Shown piece by piece: positions 15,428-22,379 of a stretch of DNA of 47,426 nucleotides (the stretch's first letter is position 1; the number at the start of each line of letters is the position of its first letter). The DNA lies in contig CANQSF010000019.1 in NCBI GenBank assembly GCA_947626345.1, forward strand, positions 1 to 47,426. The letters are read 5' to 3'. The notes under the pieces were generated by a model. It did no database searches. It was not told where the DNA came from and worked only from the letters and a program-made list of their open reading frames with translations. Made by a program: the position numbers and the translations under genes. This DNA comes from an uncultured Oscillospiraceae bacterium. GTDB lineage: Bacteria > Bacillota > Clostridia > Oscillospirales > Oscillospiraceae.

Positions 15428-17278
15428 ATGGGCGTGATCAATCTTCTCTCCCCCCTGGTGGCGGACATGATCGCCGCCGGCGAGGTGGTGGAGCGGCCGG
15501 GCAGCGTGGTCAAGGAACTGGTGGAGAACGCCGTGGACGCCGGCGCCCGGAACGTCACCGTGGAGATACGGGGCGGCGGGGCCACCTGCATCCGCGTCAC
15601 CGACGACGGCTGCGGCATGGCGCCCGACGACGCGGGCAACTGCTTCGCCCGCCACGCCACATCCAAGCTGAAGGATGAGCGGGGCCTGGAGGCCATCGCT
15701 ACCATGGGCTTCCGGGGCGAGGCCCTGGCGGCTATCAGCGCCGTGAGCCGGGTGGAGCTGACCACCCGCCGGGAGGGGGACGCCGAGGGCACCCACGTGT
15801 CCGTGGCGGGCGGCGAGATCCTGCAGATGGGCCCCGTCGGGTGCCCCAAGGGCTCTGTGTTCACGGTGCGGGACATCTTCTACAACACCCCCGCCCGGCT
15901 GAAATTCATGAAATCCGACCGGGCGGAGGGCTCCTTCTGCGTGCAGCAGGCCGCCCGGGTGGCCCTGGGCCGGCCGGACATCTCCGTGCGGTGCCTGAAG
16001 GACGGCAGGGAGGAATTCTTCACCCCCGGGGACGGCCGGCCGGAGTCGGCCCTGTACGCCATCCTGGGCCGGGAGACGACCCTGGCCATGCTCCCAGTGT
16101 CGGGGGAGAACGAGGGGGTGTCCGTCGCCGGCTTCGTCAGCTCCCCTGCCGCCGGCCGGGGCAGCCGGGCCATGGAGTTTTTCTTCGTCAACGGCCGGTC
16201 TATCCGCTCCCAGAGCTTGCAGGCCGCCCTGGAGCAGGCCTATAAAAACACCATCATGGTGGGAAAGTTCCCCGCCTGCGCGCTGTATATCACCCTCAGT
16301 CCCGGGGCGGTGGACGTGAACGTGCACCCCACGAAAAACGAGGTGAAATTCTCCTCGGAAAAGCGGGTGTTCGACGCGGTGTATTACGGCGCCCTGTCCG
16401 CCCTGCAGGGGGAGCGGGACACGCTGCAGATGCGCCTGTCCAGCTCCACGGAAAAGCGGCTCGCCCCCCAGGCCCCGGCCCGGCCGGCCCCGGAGAAGAC
16501 CGGCGGCTACGCCCCGGCGGCCCGTAAGGACAGCGGCCAGATGGCCATGGAGCTGCACAGCCCCAAGCCCGTCTACGGCTCCGGCGCCTCGGTGGTCTAT
16601 ACCCCCCGGCCCGCTCCGGAGAGGACCGGCGGCTATGCCGCCCCAGCCCGGCCGCAGGCCCCCCGGCGGGACAGCACCGCCGCCCCCGCGCCCGTGGCCG
16701 CCCCCGCGCCGGCAGAGGAGATCCCCGTCCGGGTGGCGGGGGAGGTGCTGCGGGCCTATATCGTGGCCGAGCAGGGGGACAGGGTCTTTCTGATCGACAA
16801 GCACGCCGCCCACGAGCGGATGGTGTTCGACCGGCTGAAGGCGGCCGGCCATCAGCCCATGAGCCAGACCCTCCTCGCCCCCCAGACCTGGCGGCCGGAC
16901 CCGGAGGGGCTGGACGCGCTGCAGGAAAACGGGGCGCTGCTGACGGAGCTGGGCTTCGCGCTGGAGAGCCTGGGGGACGAGGGGATCGTCATCCGGGCGG
17001 TGCCGGAGGATCTGGACCCCGGCCAGGCGGCCGCGGCGCTGGAGGAGATCTGCGAGAAGCTGAAAAAGGGCGCCCGGGACCTGGCCCGGGACAGCGTGCT
17101 GCAGACCGTGGCCTGCAAGGCCGCCATCAAGGCCGGCTGGGACACGGACCCGGCGGAGATGCAGGTGCTGGCGGAGATGGTGGCCTCCGGCCGGATCAAA
17201 TACTGCCCCCACGGCCGGCCCGTGGCCGTGACGCTGACGAAAAAGGAGCTGGACCGGCAGTTCGGCAGGATACAATGA
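15428..17278 (+). CDS. mutL: DNA mismatch repair protein MutL
   Basis: A 616-residue MutL. The GHKL ATPase has E30 and N34 in KELVENAVDAGA, DDGCGM, RHATSKL and GFRGEALAAIS. A Pro/Ala-rich linker (about 335-430) leads to the C-terminal dimerisation domain, which carries the endonuclease set: DKHAAHER (DQHA(X)2E form, Gln to Lys), an ACKAAIK motif and the terminal CPHGRP. This suggests a nicking MutL, as in bacteria without MutH. ATG 15428 has AAAGGAG. It is first in the operon with miaA and diverges from the mutS operon. Confidence 0.97.
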   Translation: MGVINLLSPLVADMIAAGEVVERPGSVVKELVENAVDAGARNVTVEIRGGGATCIRVTDDGCGMAPDDAGNCFARHATSKLKDERGLEAIATMGFRGEALAAISAVSRVELTTRREGDAEGTHVSVAGGEILQMGPVGCPKGSVFTVRDIFYNTPARLKFMKSDRAEGSFCVQQAARVALGRPDISVRCLKDGREEFFTPGDGRPESALYAILGRETTLAMLPVSGENEGVSVAGFVSSPAAGRGSRAMEFFFVNGRSIRSQSLQAALEQAYKNTIMVGKFPACALYITLSPGAVDVNVHPTKNEVKFSSEKRVFDAVYYGALSALQGERDTLQMRLSSSTEKRLAPQAPARPAPEKTGGYAPAARKDSGQMAMELHSPKPVYGSGASVVYTPRPAPERTGGYAAPARPQAPRRDSTAAPAPVAAPAPAEEIPVRVAGEVLRAYIVAEQGDRVFLIDKHAAHERMVFDRLKAAGHQPMSQTLLAPQTWRPDPEGLDALQENGALLTELGFALESLGDEGIVIRAVPEDLDPGQAAAALEEICEKLKKGARDLARDSVLQTVACKAAIKAGWDTDPAEMQVLAEMVASGRIKYCPHGRPVAVTLTKKELDRQFGRIQ

Positions 17279-17438
17279 CGCCGTTACTTTTGCTTTGCAA
17301 AAGTCCTCGCTCCGCTCGCCGCGCCCGGCGCGGGGCGTCAGATCCCATTCGAGGCGGGACTTACGCCCCCCTCGAGCTCTCCCTCCTGTCTCCCCTTGCC
17401 TGACCTTTCATCCTTTGACGATCCGGAGGCTCGCCCCG
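17279..17438 (+). other. mutL-miaA intergenic region with palindrome
   Basis: A perfect 8-bp inverted repeat ACTTTTGC-TTT-GCAAAAGT (17286-17304) is followed by GC-rich sequence with smaller inverted repeats and no T-tract. It may be a degenerate intergenic repeat or an mRNA processing hairpin. No gene is seen. Confidence 0.45.
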
Positions 17439-18383
17439 ATGTACGACATCCTTGTGATCACCGGCCCCACCGCCACCGGCAAGACCGCCCTGGCCGCCCG
17501 GACCGCCCGGCTGATGAACGCCGAGGTCATCGGGGCCGACTCCATGCAGATCTACCGGGGCATGGACATCGGCACCGCCAAGCCCACCCCCGCCGAGATG
17601 CTGGGGGTGCCCCACCACATGATCGATGTGGCGGACCCCCGGGAGGGCTTCTCCGCGGCGAGATACGCCGCCATGGCGGAGCGCTGCGTCCGGGACATCC
17701 GCGCCCGGGGCCGGTCCGTCATCCTGGCGGGGGGCACGGGCCTTTACATCGACGCGCTGGTCCGGGGCACGGACTATGCCGCCGCCCCCTCGGACCCGGC
17801 GGTGCGCCGGGCCATCGAGGGAGAATACGACGCCATGGGCGGGGAGGCCTTCCGGGAAAAGCTGGCCGCCGTGGACCCGGACCGGGCGGCGATGCTCCAT
17901 CCCCGGGACAAAAAGCGGCTGGTCCGGGCCTGGGAGGTATACGCCCTCACCGGCCAGACCATCACCCGCCACGACCAGCTCTCCCGGCAGACGCCGCCCC
18001 GGTACCGGGCCTATACCCTGGCGCTGGACTGGGAGGACCGGAACGCCCTTTACGCCCGGATCGACCAGCGGGCCCGGGCCATGTTCGACGCCGGGCTGGT
18101 GGAGGAGGTCCGCCGGCTCCTGGACGGCGGCACGGGCCCCGGGACCACCGCCATGCAGGCCATCGGCTACAAGGAGGTGGCGGCCTATCTGGCCGGGCAG
18201 TGCACCCTGGACGAGGCGATCGACCAGGTGTGCCAGGCCTCCCGCCGGTACGCCAAGCGGCAGCTCACCTGGCTGCGGAGCCGGCCGGACGTGCACTGGC
18301 TGCGCTGGCCGGCCCCGCCGGACGAGGACGCCATCCTCGCCGCCGCCCGTTCTCTCGCCCAAAGTGTGACTTTGACCGCCTGA
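17439..18383 (+). CDS. miaA: tRNA dimethylallyltransferase MiaA
   Basis: A 314-residue enzyme that moves a dimethylallyl group onto A37 of tRNA, the step before MiaB. The P-loop GPTATGKTAL (residues 9-18), ADSMQIYRGMDIGTAKP, GVPHHMIDVADP and GGTGLYIDAL are diagnostic, and the C-terminal YAKRQLTWLR segment is typical. ATG 17439 follows CGGAGG by nine bases; the longer frame upstream crosses intergenic repeat sequence. It sits in the mutL-miaA-hfq order known from many bacteria. Confidence 0.96.
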   Translation: MYDILVITGPTATGKTALAARTARLMNAEVIGADSMQIYRGMDIGTAKPTPAEMLGVPHHMIDVADPREGFSAARYAAMAERCVRDIRARGRSVILAGGTGLYIDALVRGTDYAAAPSDPAVRRAIEGEYDAMGGEAFREKLAAVDPDRAAMLHPRDKKRLVRAWEVYALTGQTITRHDQLSRQTPPRYRAYTLALDWEDRNALYARIDQRARAMFDAGLVEEVRRLLDGGTGPGTTAMQAIGYKEVAAYLAGQCTLDEAIDQVCQASRRYAKRQLTWLRSRPDVHWLRWPAPPDEDAILAAARSLAQSVTLTA

Positions 18384-18434
18384 GTTGACACCTTCCGACG
18401 GCATTTGACAGCTCTTCCGCCGTAAAATAGGCGC

Positions 18435-18453
18435 TGTACAACGGTTTTGTACA
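18435..18453 (+). promoter_or_regulatory. Inverted repeat upstream of hfq (candidate operator)
   Basis: TGTACAA-CGGTT-TTGTACA is a perfect 7-bp dyad with a five-base spacer. It ends 37 bases before the hfq -10. It could be a regulator site or a small hairpin at the end of the miaA transcript; no T-tract follows. Confidence 0.45.
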
Positions 18454-18465
18454 AATTTACTATTT

Positions 18466-18496
18466 TGCGGGGCGGCAGACTGTGATACACTATAAT
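18466..18496 (+). promoter_or_regulatory. Probable hfq promoter
   Basis: Perfect TATAAT (18491-18496) with TTGCGG (18466-18471) 19 bases upstream. The spacing is long, so an activator or read-through from miaA may contribute. Confidence 0.5.
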
Positions 18497-18535
18497 TTAA
18501 TATCTGCGCTGTCAGCCCCCGAAGGGATGGACAAG

Positions 18536-18766
18536 ATGCAGAAAACACAGAATCTTCAGGATGCTTTTTTGAACCAGGCGCGCCGGGAGCGGATCGCGGT
18601 GACCGTTTTCCTCGTCAACGGCTTCCAGCTGCGGGGCACCGTCCGGGGCTTCGACCCATTCGTGGTGTTCGTGGACTCGGAGGGCAAGCAGCAGATGATC
18701 TACAAGCACGCCATATCCACCATCGCCCCGGCCCGCGCCATTCCCATGACGGAGGACCCAGTCTGA
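18536..18766 (+). CDS. hfq: RNA chaperone Hfq
   Basis: A 76-residue Sm-like protein that hexamerises and binds A/U-rich RNA. Sm1 contains [19 protein letters not shown]; Sm2 contains [15 protein letters not shown], the signature of the RNA-binding loop. The N-terminus ([13 protein letters not shown]) matches the alpha-helix of the distal rim. I chose the ATG at 18536 because GAAGGG (18521-18526) is nine bases upstream; the ATG at 18527 directly touches that site. It is followed after one base by the HlyD-like gene, so it leads an operon running to the division genes. Confidence 0.96.
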   Translation: MQKTQNLQDAFLNQARRERIAVTVFLVNGFQLRGTVRGFDPFVVFVDSEGKQQMIYKHAISTIAPARAIPMTEDPV

Positions 18767-18767
18767 C

Positions 18768-20327
18768 TTGAAAAGGACCGACTCTCTCATCAAGATCACC
18801 TCTCTGCTGGTGTTCATCGCCCTGGCGGCGTATCTGAGCGTGTACATCGCCCGCCGGGCCACGGACCCGGTGCAGACCTCCCTCACCGTCACCGCCACCA
18901 TGAGCGATTCCGCGCCCATGAGCGGGCTGGTGATCCGGGACGAGCTGCTGATCAACAGCCGGGAGCTGTACATAGACGTGACCGCCGCCGACGGCGCCAA
19001 GGTGGCCGCCGGGGGCACAGTTGCCGTGGCCTACAGCTCTGAGGAGGCCCTGGACCGGGCCTCCCGGCTCAGCGCCCTGGACCGGGAGATCGACGAGGTC
19101 ACCGCCGCCCTGAGCAGCAACGGCGCCTCCACGGCCACGGGCAACAGAGAGCGGTCCATCTACAGCGCCATCACCGCCCTGTCCGCCAGCCTGCGGGGCA
19201 CCGACCTGTCGGAGGTGGACTCCCGGTCCAGCGCCCTGGCGGGGCTGCTGTTCCCCACGGAGACCGGCACCACCGCCACGGAGGGATATCTGCAGCAGCT
19301 GGAGGAAGAGCGGGACCAGCTGCGCCACACCAGCGCCGGCGACACCCAGTCCATCACCGTCAGCCAGAGCGGCACTTTCTCCTCCCTGGTGGACGGCTAT
19401 GAGGGCGTCAGCCCGGACTACGTCCACGACATGACCCCCAGCGAGCTGCGGGAGCTGATCGCCGCTGACCGGGTGGTGGACGGCAGCTCCCTGGGCAAGC
19501 TCATCACCTCCTACGACTGGTACTACGCCGCCATCCTCCCCCGGGAGTACGCCCGCCAGATGCTGGCCGGCTCCCGGGTGCAGCTGAGCTTCGGCCGGTA
19601 TTACAGCGGCCTGCTCAACGCCGAGGTGGAGTGGGTCGGCCGGGCCGAGGGGGACGATCAGCTGGTGCTGTTCCGGCTGGAGAAGGGCATGGCGGACATG
19701 CTGGCCGTGCGCAGCGTGGCCGCTGAGCTCATCTACGAGGAATATACCGGCCTGCGGGTGCCCCTGAAGGGGCTGTACCGCTATTACGCCGCCTATGTAT
19801 CCGATCTGGAGGGCCAGGCCCTCCAGGAGGGGCAGGCCGTCACCCTCACCCTGGGCGACCGGGAATACCAGGCCTTCGTCTCGGAGGTGGGCGACGCCAG
19901 CCGCTACGGCGACCTGCCCGCCGGCGTGGAGGCCGGCAGCGAGGAGGACACCCGTCCCCGCCGGCGGCTGGCGGTGTTCTGCTGGCCCTGGGACGACACC
20001 GGCCCGGCGGACAGCTCCTCCGGCGTGTGCACCATCACCGCCCCGGAGCTGCCGGCGCCCATCTACGGCACCAACTACTACGACTACCGCACCGTCGCTC
20101 CCGGGGCCGAGGGCCTGGAGGACGACGACGAGGACAAGTGGATCGTCCCCGACCGGCTGTGCGTGTTCACCATGACCGGCATGCAGGCGGAGCGGAAGAT
20201 CGTGCAGCTGATCTACGCCGGGGAGGAGTACTGTCTGCTCTCCTCCGAGGGCAACGACGCCCTCCGGGAGGGCAACGAGGTCATCGTACAGGCCCGGGAC
20301 CTTTACAACGGCCGGGTGTTTTCGTGA
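18768..20327 (+). CDS. HlyD-like membrane-anchored protein
   Basis: 519 residues. An N-terminal membrane helix (about 8-28, ITSLLVFIALAAYLSVYIA) is followed by an external part with biotinyl/lipoyl-like strands (SAPMSGLVIRDELLI, GAKVAAGGTVAVAY), a helical hairpin region and a further beta-rich part, the layout of HlyD-type adaptor proteins. No transporter partner lies next to it, so a role in secretion is not established; a structural envelope role linked to division is an alternative. The start is TTG, one base after the hfq stop, with GGAGGA eleven bases upstream, so the two should be coupled. yggS follows after eight bases. Confidence 0.75.
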   Translation: MKRTDSLIKITSLLVFIALAAYLSVYIARRATDPVQTSLTVTATMSDSAPMSGLVIRDELLINSRELYIDVTAADGAKVAAGGTVAVAYSSEEALDRASRLSALDREIDEVTAALSSNGASTATGNRERSIYSAITALSASLRGTDLSEVDSRSSALAGLLFPTETGTTATEGYLQQLEEERDQLRHTSAGDTQSITVSQSGTFSSLVDGYEGVSPDYVHDMTPSELRELIAADRVVDGSSLGKLITSYDWYYAAILPREYARQMLAGSRVQLSFGRYYSGLLNAEVEWVGRAEGDDQLVLFRLEKGMADMLAVRSVAAELIYEEYTGLRVPLKGLYRYYAAYVSDLEGQALQEGQAVTLTLGDREYQAFVSEVGDASRYGDLPAGVEAGSEEDTRPRRRLAVFCWPWDDTGPADSSSGVCTITAPELPAPIYGTNYYDYRTVAPGAEGLEDDDEDKWIVPDRLCVFTMTGMQAERKIVQLIYAGEEYCLLSSEGNDALREGNEVIVQARDLYNGRVFS

Positions 20328-20335
20328 GGCGGACT

Positions 20336-21010
20336 ATGGAAATGACATTGGAGCAGCGCATCGCCTTGGTGCGCGAGAACATAGAGCGGGCGGCCGGCGG
20401 CCGGCCGGTGACGCTGGTGGGCGCGGCCAAGACGAAGCCCGCGGACCTGGTGGCCCGGGCGGTCCGGGCGGGCCTGACCGCCATCGGGGAGAATTACGTC
20501 CAGGAATTCCGGGAAAAATCCGCCGCCGGGGCCTACGATGGGGCGCAGGTGCACATCATCGGCCACCTGCAGCAGAACAAGGTCAAGTACGTGGCCGGCC
20601 AGGTGGATCTGATCCAGTCCGTGGACTCCGCCCCCCTGCTGGCGGCCATCGCCAGGCGGGCCGCGTCCCTGGGAAGGGTCCAGGACGTGCTCCTGGAGGT
20701 GAACATCGGCGGCGAGGCCGGGAAATCCGGCTGCGCGCCCCAGGCGCTGGAGGGCCTGCTGGAGACGGCGGCGGGACTGGACGGCGTGCATGTGCGGGGG
20801 CTGATGGCCATCCCGCCGGCGGAGGACGCCAGAGCCTATTTTGCCCCTATGGCTCACCTTTTTGTTGACATTGCAGCAAAAAAATACGATAATGTCTCTA
20901 TGGACTTTCTGTCCATGGGCATGTCGGACGACTATGAGGACGCCATCCGGCAGGGCGCAAACATGGTCCGCGTCGGTTCTTTTATTTTCGGTCCCCGCAA
21001 CTACATATGA
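20336..21010 (+). CDS. yggS: YggS/PLPBP family pyridoxal phosphate homeostasis protein
   Basis: A 224-residue single-domain alanine racemase-like barrel that binds PLP and balances vitamin B6 and amino-acid metabolism; it has no known catalysis. The PLP lysine is K32 in VGAAKTKP, GENYVQEF and HIIGHLQQNKVKY are the family blocks, and the C-terminal FLSMGMSDDYEDAI and VRVGSFIFG bind the phosphate. Start 20336 has GAGG upstream; an ATG two codons in is equally possible. It directly precedes sepF, a gene order common in Gram-positive division clusters. Confidence 0.93.
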   Translation: MEMTLEQRIALVRENIERAAGGRPVTLVGAAKTKPADLVARAVRAGLTAIGENYVQEFREKSAAGAYDGAQVHIIGHLQQNKVKYVAGQVDLIQSVDSAPLLAAIARRAASLGRVQDVLLEVNIGGEAGKSGCAPQALEGLLETAAGLDGVHVRGLMAIPPAEDARAYFAPMAHLFVDIAAKKYDNVSMDFLSMGMSDDYEDAIRQGANMVRVGSFIFGPRNYI

Positions 21011-21025
21011 AGCAGGAGGCAAACC

Positions 21026-21538
21026 ATGGGCTTTCTCGACGAGCTGAAAAAACTGACCAAACCGTACGATGAGGACGAGGACTTCTTCGGCGACGGATCC
21101 GCGCCGGAGGAGGACGACGATCCCACCATCGTCGCGCCCCGGACGGAACGTCCCGAGCGGCAGGAGCGGCGCAATCCCTTCGAGGATGCGGACGCCCCCT
21201 CTCCCTTCGAGGACAGCGCTCCCGCCAAGAAGGAAAACAAAGTGGTGAACATCCACACCACCACCGCCGTGCAGGTGGTGCTCTCCAAGCCCGAGCGCTT
21301 CGAGCAGGCCGCGGAGATCGCCGACCACCTGCGGGAAAAGCGCACCGTGGTGATGAATCTGGAGACCACCAACAAGGACGTGGCCCGGCGGCTGGTGGAC
21401 TTCCTGTCAGGCGTGGCCTATGCCAACGACGGCAAGATCAAAAAGGTGGCCATCAACACCTACATCATCACCCCCTTCAACGTGGATATTATGGGAGATC
21501 TGATCGACGAGCTGGAAAACAACGGCGTCTACATCTGA
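21026..21538 (+). CDS. sepF: Cell division protein SepF
   Basis: 170 residues. An amphipathic N-terminal helix (MGFLDELKKLTKPYDEDEDF) binds the membrane, an acidic linker follows, and the C-terminal SepF fold (about 75-165, VQVVLSKPERFEQAAEIADHL, FLSGVAYANDGKIKKV, TYIITPFNVDI) polymerises and bundles FtsZ. SepF anchors and aligns the Z-ring. AGCAGGAGGC precedes the ATG. yggT and ylmH, which often stand between sepF and divIVA, are absent. Confidence 0.95.
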   Translation: MGFLDELKKLTKPYDEDEDFFGDGSAPEEDDDPTIVAPRTERPERQERRNPFEDADAPSPFEDSAPAKKENKVVNIHTTTAVQVVLSKPERFEQAAEIADHLREKRTVVMNLETTNKDVARRLVDFLSGVAYANDGKIKKVAINTYIITPFNVDIMGDLIDELENNGVYI

Positions 21539-21576
21539 TCTGCGTGTGCATATTTGAGAAAGGATAGGGATTGGAT

Positions 21577-22308
21577 ATGGTTACAGCAAAGGATATCCAG
21601 GAAAAAGCGTTCGAGCGAGCCGGCAAAGGCTATAATATGGGCCAGGTGGACGAATTCCTCGACGAACTGGCCGCCGATTTCACCACCCTGAGCAAGGAGA
21701 ACGCCGCTCTCAAGGGGAAGCTGAAGGTGCTGGTCCAGAAGGTGGACGAATACCGCCAGACCGAGGACTCCATGCGTCTGGCCCTGCTCTCCGCCCAGAA
21801 GCTCTCCGCCCAGATCGAGTCCGACGCCCGGGTCCGGGCCGACGCCATGCTGGCGGAAGCCCAGCAGCAGACCGAACAGCAGCTCCGCCAGGCCCAGGAC
21901 GGCATCGCCAACGAGGAGGCCAAGCTGGAGGAGGCCAAGAAAGCCACCAACCGCTTCTTTGACCATATGCGCACCGTCTGCCAAAAGCAGATCGAGTTCT
22001 ACGACAAGCTCAGCCAGATGCAGCTGGTGGGCGGCGAGACCCAGCCCCAGCCGGAGCCGGAGCCCGTGGAGGAGCCCTCCTCCGCCCGGGCCGCCAAGCC
22101 TCTGGACGTAGAGGAGGCCGTCCGCTCCATCGCCGCTTCCGCCGCCGAGGCCGCTCTGGACGAGCCGGAGCCCGAGCCCGAGGAGGAGCCGGAGGAGGGA
22201 CCGGCAGAGGATGAGGAAGAGCCGACCCGCCTCTATCCCAGAGAGCAGCGGGGCGGCAAGCGGAAAAAGCGCAGCTTCGACGATTTCAGCTTCGACGACG
22301 ACATCTGA
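21577..22308 (+). CDS. divIVA: DivIVA domain cell-division/polarity protein
   Basis: 243 residues. The N-terminal DivIVA domain (MVTAKDIQEKAFERAGKG, NMGQVDEFLDEL) is followed by a long coiled coil to about residue 150, then a Pro/Glu-rich linker and a basic-then-acidic end (KRKKRSFDDFSFDDDI). DivIVA senses curved membrane at septum and poles and recruits division or wall-growth proteins. The ATG at 21577 gives the family N-terminus and follows AGGGA by six bases; a TTG two codons earlier is an alternative. It follows sepF by 38 bases. Confidence 0.93.
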   Translation: MVTAKDIQEKAFERAGKGYNMGQVDEFLDELAADFTTLSKENAALKGKLKVLVQKVDEYRQTEDSMRLALLSAQKLSAQIESDARVRADAMLAEAQQQTEQQLRQAQDGIANEEAKLEEAKKATNRFFDHMRTVCQKQIEFYDKLSQMQLVGGETQPQPEPEPVEEPSSARAAKPLDVEEAVRSIAASAAEAALDEPEPEPEEEPEEGPAEDEEEPTRLYPREQRGGKRKKRSFDDFSFDDDI

Positions 22309-22321
22309 TCTTGCATCTTTC

Positions 22322-22346
22322 AGGGCGGAGTGACGTGCTCCGCCCT
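22322..22346 (+). other. Hairpin between divIVA and ileS
   Basis: AGGGCGGAG (22322-22330) pairs with CTCCGCCCT (22338-22346), seven-base loop, no T-tract. It may be a processing or stability element. No T-box features (tRNA-binding GGTGG-type bulge, specifier loop) are seen. Confidence 0.5.
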
Positions 22347-22379
22347 CACAAACTATATTCAGCCTGGAGAGATATGACC

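Noticed and set aside
22309..22379. T-box riboswitch before ileS
   Set aside because: Only 71 bases, with one hairpin without T-tract and no T-box sequence.
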